Assembly: GCA_030152105.1 (NCBI GenBank)
Contig: JASLIH010000400.1
Span: 1 to 7,782 of the forward strand
DNA: 7,782 nucleotides
Direction of reading: 5' to 3'
Source: Actinomycetes bacterium
GTDB lineage: Bacteria > Actinomycetota > CALGFH01
Shown here: positions 6,569-7,782 of the stretch, piece by piece
Numbering within the stretch: position 1 is the first letter of the stretch
How the letters are laid out: every line of letters begins with the position of its first letter
Made by a program: the position numbers and the translations under genes
The notes under the pieces: generated by a model
The model's database searches: none
What the model was told of the DNA's origin: nothing
The model's input: only the letters and a program-made list of their open reading frames with translations

Positions 6569-6653
6569 ACTCGGCACGCGGGCCATCCTCCTTCATAGCC
6601 CACTGGTCGTATTGGCCGGATTCTACACACGAAAACAGGTCACAACCACACAA
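6567..6653 (-). CDS. Possible 28-aa Cys-containing leader peptide
   Basis: A TTG at 6653 lies 4 nt after a perfect AAGGAGGT and opens 28 codons. The peptide begins with three Cys in eight residues (C-G-C-D-L-F-S-C) and ends in KEDGPRAE. Only about 60 percent of codons end in G or C, far below neighbouring genes, which argues against normal coding. An alternative GTG start in the same ribosome-site context would give a three-codon frame (GTG TGG TTG TGA). The segment also contains the candidate -10 element, and both roles cannot apply on one transcript. Weak call. Confidence 0.2.
   Translation of the reverse strand: MCGCDLFSCVESGQYDQWAMKEDGPRAE
6620..6648 (-). promoter_or_regulatory. Candidate promoter for the hpf operon
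   Basis: TAGAAT (6620-6625, minus strand) matches the -10 consensus at five of six positions. With a 17-bp spacer the -35 position holds TGGTTG (6643-6648), a poor match to TTGACA. The location in the AT-richest part of the comF-hpf gap supports a promoter. It would give a leader of roughly 145 nt. Confidence 0.35.
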
Positions 6654-6747
6654 TGCGACCTCCTTGAGCAGGGCAGATCGGTCAGGACGGGACAAGCGGG
6701 GGCCGCGCGGGAGGGTCGCCGAACCGCCTGTTCCGGTCCGGCGGGGC

Positions 6748-6800
6748 GGGCTGGCCGGTATCGGGTCGGGTTGGGCTGGCCGGTAGTCGGATCGGGTCGG
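6748..6800. repeat. Imperfect direct repeat downstream of comF
   Basis: GGGCTGGCCGGTA occurs at 6748-6760 and 6773-6785, and ATCGGGTCGG at 6760-6769 and 6791-6800. The second unit carries about six extra bases, so this is a decayed tandem duplication of a 25-bp segment in the 3' untranslated region of comF. Confidence 0.7.
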
Positions 6801-6817
6801 CGAACGGGCACCTCGGA

Positions 6818-7462
6818 TCACGTCGGGGGTCGGAGGGCGGAGGGGGATGCGGCGAGGACGGCGGCTTCGACCTGGCGGGCACCGGCCGTGCGGAGGGTGG
6901 TGGCTGCGGTGGCGAGGGTGCCGCCGGTGGTGGTGAGGTCGTCGACCAGCAGGACCCGGCCGCCGGCGAGGCGGTGGCGGGCCCTCGGGGGTGGACGGGG
7001 TGGCGGGCTGGCACGGGTGGCCCGGCGGGCGCGACCCAGGTCGCGGCCGCCCGCCGGGGCGAGCAGGTGGGCCAGGGGGAGGTCGAGGGCGGCGGCGACG
7101 CCGGTGGCGATCCGCTCGGCATGGTCGCGGGGCGGGCCGGCGACCCGGCCGGCGGCGATGTAGGTGACCAGGTCGGCCCCGGCTCCGGCCTCGGCCAGGG
7201 CGGTGCCGAGGCGGCGGCCGAGCTCGGTCAGGGCGGCCGGCTGGCCGTCGAGCTTGCCGGCCAGCACGGCGGTGCGGAGCCCGTCGCGGTACGGGCCGAG
7301 CGTCCACACCGGCAGGTCAGGGTCGGCGGCCAGGGCCCAGGGCCCGACGGTCCCCGGCTCCGAGGGCAGGCAGTCGGCGCAGCACGGCCACGCCGCCGGC
7401 GCCCCACAGGCCAGGCACCCGCTGGGCCGCAGCAACCCCTTCAGCGCATCGGCAACGAACAT
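6818..7462 (-). CDS. comF: ComF-type phosphoribosyltransferase-like protein
   Basis: The 214-aa protein has the ComF layout. A small Cys cluster (C16, C19, C27, C28, C31; CLACG then CCADC) probably binds zinc. Next comes a segment like YRDGLRTAVLAGKLDG (58-73). A type I phosphoribosyltransferase loop, VLLVDDLTTTGGTL (170-183), binds the ribose phosphate group in that family. ComF is needed for DNA uptake in competent bacteria, but in many actinomycetes its role is unknown. The conserved RGFNQ segment is not present; the corresponding region reads GPPRDHAERIATG (about 109-121). A Pro/Arg-rich insert lies at about 150-164. The start ATG at 7462 has no recognisable ribosome site, so leaderless or weak initiation is possible. 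It is separated from hpf by 349 nt, and so may be transcribed separately. Confidence 0.85.
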   Translation of the reverse strand: MFVADALKGLLRPSGCLACGAPAAWPCCADCLPSEPGTVGPWALAADPDLPVWTLGPYRDGLRTAVLAGKLDGQPAALTELGRRLGTALAEAGAGADLVTYIAAGRVAGPPRDHAERIATGVAAALDLPLAHLLAPAGGRDLGRARRATRASPPPRPPPRARHRLAGGRVLLVDDLTTTGGTLATAATTLRTAGARQVEAAVLAASPSALRPPT

Positions 7463-7545
7463 GCCCGGAGGCTAGCCGCGTCGCCCGGCGACCGCTCCAG
7501 CCTGTCCACAGCCCCCCACGAGATGGGCGGGTGGGTTGGCCGCGA

Positions 7546-7565
7546 CCGGGCAGCTGGGAGCCCGG
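7546..7565 (-). terminator. Candidate terminator hairpin of the upstream gene
   Basis: CCGGGC (7546-7551) pairs with GCCCGG (7560-7565) around an eight-base loop, about 105 nt beyond the stop codon of the gene at the window edge. There is no U-tract, and the surrounding GC content makes chance stems common. Confidence 0.25.
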
Positions 7566-7574
7566 CCCCGCCGG

Positions 7575-7640
7575 CCCGCGGCGACCCTCCAACCCCGCGA
7601 CCGGGCGACCCCGCAACCCGCGGCGACCTCCAACCCCGCG
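7575..7640. repeat. Two 24-25-bp direct repeats 42 bp apart
   Basis: A 25-bp segment at 7575-7599 recurs at 7617-7640 with a single base deleted. Both begin CCCGCGGCGACC and end TCCAACCCCGCG. They lie between comF and the upstream gene, are C-rich on the plus strand, and probably arose by local duplication. Confidence 0.85.
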
Positions 7641-7669
7641 GCCGGCGGCTCCCGCGACCCGCCGGCCGA

Positions 7670-7782
7670 TCAGCGGCTGGCGAAGCTGGGGTCGCTGTCG
7701 AAGGCGTTGGGGGTGGGGAGGGTGAGGTAGCTGACGGACTTGTCCTGGCGGTTGATCATCCACAGCGAGGCGCCGTTGGTGG
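7670..7782 (-). CDS. 3' end of an unidentified protein (partial), perhaps a beta-propeller
   Basis: The minus strand is open from the window edge to a TGA at 7670-7672. The 36 visible residues include GASLWMINRQDKSVSYLTLP and end DSDPSFASR. Third codon positions are almost all G or C, so coding is likely. The alternating hydrophobic pattern and the terminal D-S-D-P-S-F resemble the last blade of a TolB- or LpqB-like beta-propeller. In mycobacteria the lipoprotein gene lpqB lies a little upstream of comF, which fits but does not prove this. Too little is present for a firm name. Confidence 0.7.
   Translation of the reverse strand, partial: TNGASLWMINRQDKSVSYLTLPTPNAFDSDPSFASR

Larger units (their letters stand above)
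6469..6817 (-). other. 349-nt gap between comF and hpf: hpf leader
   Basis: No well-supported gene lies here. The comF-proximal part (about 6660-6817) is very GC-rich and contains imperfect repeats. The middle (about 6600-6660) is clearly AT-richer and holds a TAGAAT -10-like element. Two sites strongly complementary to the 16S rRNA tail occur: AAGGAGGT at 6658-6665 and AAGGAGGA at 6586-6593. Neither serves an annotated gene. The first precedes a 28-codon frame (TTG at 6653, TGA at 6567-6569) beginning with a Cys-rich segment, CGCDLFSC. A hairpin lies at 6552-6568 and a palindrome ACCCGAACGGGT at 6534-6545. Together this suggests a regulated leader, but no known riboswitch is recognised. Confidence 0.5.
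7463..7669. other. 207-nt gap upstream of comF
   Basis: This is very GC-rich, with no supported gene and no clear promoter. It contains a DnaA-box-like CTGTCCACA at 7502-7510, one mismatch from the actinomycete form, but only one copy. It also holds a hairpin and two long direct repeats listed separately. Confidence 0.5.

Noticed and set aside
6044..6586. A 180-codon minus-strand frame starting at an ATG beside AAGGAGGA
   Set aside because: The ATG overlaps the ribosome site itself, and the frame runs through hpf in the wrong frame, giving a His/Arg/Gly-rich product. hpf is clearly the real gene.
7502..7510. A DnaA-box-like CTGTCCACA, considered as part of an origin
   Set aside because: Only a single copy lies in the gap. 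A similar TCGTCCACA near 6056 is inside hpf. There is no cluster, no AT-rich unwinding region, and no dnaA or dnaN nearby.

Overview
The window is GC-rich bacterial DNA, with codon third positions almost all G or C, and reads as chromosomal DNA of an actinomycete-type bacterium (Actinomycetota). Two things support this. The first is a minus-strand comF - hpf - secA series, the order seen around secA1 in Mycobacterium (comF, hpf, secA1 = Rv3242c, Rv3241c, Rv3240c). The second is a plus-strand protein resembling the actinobacterial Rv3235 family at the other end. I cannot name a genus. The sequence would fit a deep-branching or uncultured lineage, because two genes not found in the mycobacterial locus sit between hpf and secA.

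Layout. Positions 2-121 (+) look like the 3' end of an unidentified gene. Positions 243-968 (+) encode a 241-aa Rv3235/DUF6459-like protein whose N-terminal part contains six 18-bp tandem repeats; its leader carries two copies of a 14-bp direct repeat. Positions 969-1461 hold a possible 59-aa gene and a hairpin-rich convergent intergenic stretch. From 7782 back to 1462 everything is on the minus strand. In order of transcription these are the 3' end of an exported- or propeller-like protein (7670-7782), a comF-type phosphoribosyltransferase (6818-7462), a 349-nt leader with regulatory-looking signals, hpf (5980-6468), a NarL/LuxR-type response regulator (5196-5894), a ROK-family sugar kinase (4221-5186) and secA (1462-4149). 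Spacing suggests hpf, the regulator, the kinase and secA can be co-transcribed: gaps are 85, 9 and 71 nt.

How they fit together. SecA drives Sec protein export, HPF binds ribosomes in slow growth, the ROK kinase phosphorylates a sugar, and the response regulator controls unknown targets. The cluster is mainly housekeeping and growth-state functions. I see no mobile element, CRISPR array, tRNA or rRNA, and no convincing new defence or biosynthetic system. The items most worth checking are an HPF that seems to have lost most of its C-terminal dimerisation domain but kept its last strand, a ROK kinase with His in place of the sugar-binding Glu of the ExGH motif, the hpf leader, the paired 14-bp repeats near position 200, and the small ORF at 1099-1278.
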